NCBI RefSeq assembly: GCF_900117315.1
Contig: NZ_LT630337.1
Span: 1,580,409-1,644,408 of the forward strand
Source of the DNA: Bacillus massilinigeriensis
GTDB taxonomy: Bacteria; Bacillota; Bacilli; Bacillales; Cytobacillaceae
Reading direction: 5' to 3'
Length of the DNA: 64,000 bases
Part shown: positions 63,062 to 64,000 of the stretch, in pieces
How the letters are laid out: every line of letters starts with the position of its first letter
Position numbering within the stretch: the first letter of the stretch is position 1
Notes under the pieces: generated by a model
The model's database searches: none
The model's input: only the letters and a program-made list of their open reading frames with translations
Told to the model about the DNA's origin: nothing
Made by a program: the position numbers and the translations under genes

Positions 63062-64000
63062 ATGAATAACAGAGAGAAAATGATTGAGATATTAACTGGT
63101 GTAAAATCATCAAAAAGAAATTATTACACAGAATTAAAGAAGACCGTAATTGAACTACAAAAAAAGAACACCCAACTTGAAATTATTAATGAAGTAATGA
63201 AAAGTCTTAATATTGAAATGTCACTTGATGATATGCTAAAAAATGTATTAGAAAAATTAAAAACTATTTTCCCAATTGAACGAATCAGTCTATCTATGAT
63301 TGATGGAAAAAACCTAGTACTTTCTAACGTTTATCCTCCTCATTCATACAGTATCATTCCTGGATCAACCCTTCCTGAAAAGCAATCATTATATTGGCAT
63401 GTGATTCGAACAGGAAAGCCTCTATTCTATTATATTGGTTCAAAACTAAAGGATCCAAAATGGAGTGAAGAAAAAGCTCTAATGGAGTTGGGATTGGAGA
63501 GTATTCTTCTTTTCCCCCTTATCAGCAAAGGCAAAGTAACTGGAATATTTACATTAGGGAGTAAAGAATTAATGGACAATCATCCATCCGATCTTTCCTT
63601 TTTCCAACAGCTTTCTGACCAACTTGCGGTTTGTATGGAGAATGCTCGACTATATAACGAAGTACTAGACACGAAAAAACAATGGGAAGAAACATTTCAG
63701 GCTGTTTCGGATGCAATATTCATCGTGGGACTTCACGGGAATATCCTTCAAGCAAATCATGCAGCACATCAATATTTTATTAGCGAGAAAAGACTAACTG
63801 AAAAAAACGTGAACGATTTGTTTTTTACACAAGAAAAAAATCCATTCATGGAAACTTTGTCAACGGAAAATCCCTCATCAGGTAAATTACATATCGGTAA
63901 AAAAATATGTGAATGCTACTGTTTTCCTATCTTCAATGATTCTAATAAACTCTATGCTGCCATTATTTATATAAAAGATGTAACAGCTAAAAAACAAATT
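63062..64000 (+). CDS. GAF/PAS sensory protein (partial, runs off right edge)
   Basis: The frame is open for 313 codons to the window end. After a short coiled segment (about 20-50) comes a GAF domain (about 55-195, FPIERISLSMIDGKNLVLSN through LAVCMENARLYN) and a PAS domain (from about 205, TFQAVSDAIFIVGLHGNIL). The output domain is beyond the edge: a histidine kinase or a sigma-54 activator would both fit. GGGGG lies 5 nt before the ATG, 9 nt past the alcohol dehydrogenase stop, so the pair is likely a regulatory-catabolic unit. Confidence 0.85.
   Translation, partial: MNNREKMIEILTGVKSSKRNYYTELKKTVIELQKKNTQLEIINEVMKSLNIEMSLDDMLKNVLEKLKTIFPIERISLSMIDGKNLVLSNVYPPHSYSIIPGSTLPEKQSLYWHVIRTGKPLFYYIGSKLKDPKWSEEKALMELGLESILLFPLISKGKVTGIFTLGSKELMDNHPSDLSFFQQLSDQLAVCMENARLYNEVLDTKKQWEETFQAVSDAIFIVGLHGNILQANHAAHQYFISEKRLTEKNVNDLFFTQEKNPFMETLSTENPSSGKLHIGKKICECYCFPIFNDSNKLYAAIIYIKDVTAKKQI

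Noticed and set aside
1-64000. CRISPR arrays, tRNA or rRNA genes, integrase or intact insertion sequences
   Set aside because: No regularly spaced repeats, cloverleaf-bearing stretches, rRNA-like sequence or transposase/integrase motifs were noticed on reading both strands.

Overview
The window is AT-rich, gram-positive DNA. Strong AGGAGG-type ribosome binding sites, sigma-A promoters and T-run terminators, Bacillus-style families (YhfH, DUF1836, YheC/YheD ATP-grasp, YtrA-like GntR) and gene order point to a spore-forming Bacillaceae chromosome. I cannot name the species. No rRNA, tRNA, CRISPR array, prophage or intact insertion sequence was seen.

Left part (1-30 kb) is mostly housekeeping and small operons: an ABC exporter with a YtrA-like regulator (cut by the left edge), a potABCD polyamine importer, an ArsB/NhaD-type transporter, a double-psi-barrel protein, a DoxX protein behind a Rex/Fnr-type operator, an IclR regulator next to malate synthase G, two different SPFH proteins each paired with a tiny gene, hemolysin III, a Suv3-like RNA helicase, an HMA / P-type ATPase / Fnr-like / flavodoxin operon behind a perfect FNR-type box, ilvD, an SDR dehydrogenase, a DEAD-box helicase and a cold-shock protein.

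Middle part (30-49 kb) is a catabolic island on the minus strand: livHMGFJ, two thiolases, two acyl-CoA dehydrogenases, two acyl-CoA ligases, a two-subunit MaoC-type hydratase, a FabG-type reductase, an R2-like ligand-binding oxidase, a ketopantoate-reductase-like protein and a sigma-54 activator. Two -24/-12 promoters and three copies of a shared palindrome at enhancer distance tie the island to that activator. The likely job is uptake, CoA activation and beta-oxidation of an organic acid that cannot be named from sequence.

Right part (49-60 kb) holds the most unusual system: a tightly packed six-gene operon. It joins a complete phosphonate route to CMP-aminoethylphosphonate (PEP mutase, phosphonopyruvate decarboxylase, and a cytidylyltransferase-transaminase fusion) to two peptide-bond-forming enzymes (a MurF-like ligase and a protein with a COOH-NH2 amidoligase domain plus a YheC/YheD ATP-grasp domain) and a Nudix hydrolase. 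A divergent N-formylglutamate-amidohydrolase-like gene and a spermidine-synthase-like gene follow. I infer synthesis of an aminoethylphosphonate-decorated peptide or cell/spore-surface polymer. The window ends with an enoyl-CoA hydratase, an iron alcohol dehydrogenase and a GAF/PAS sensor cut by the right edge.
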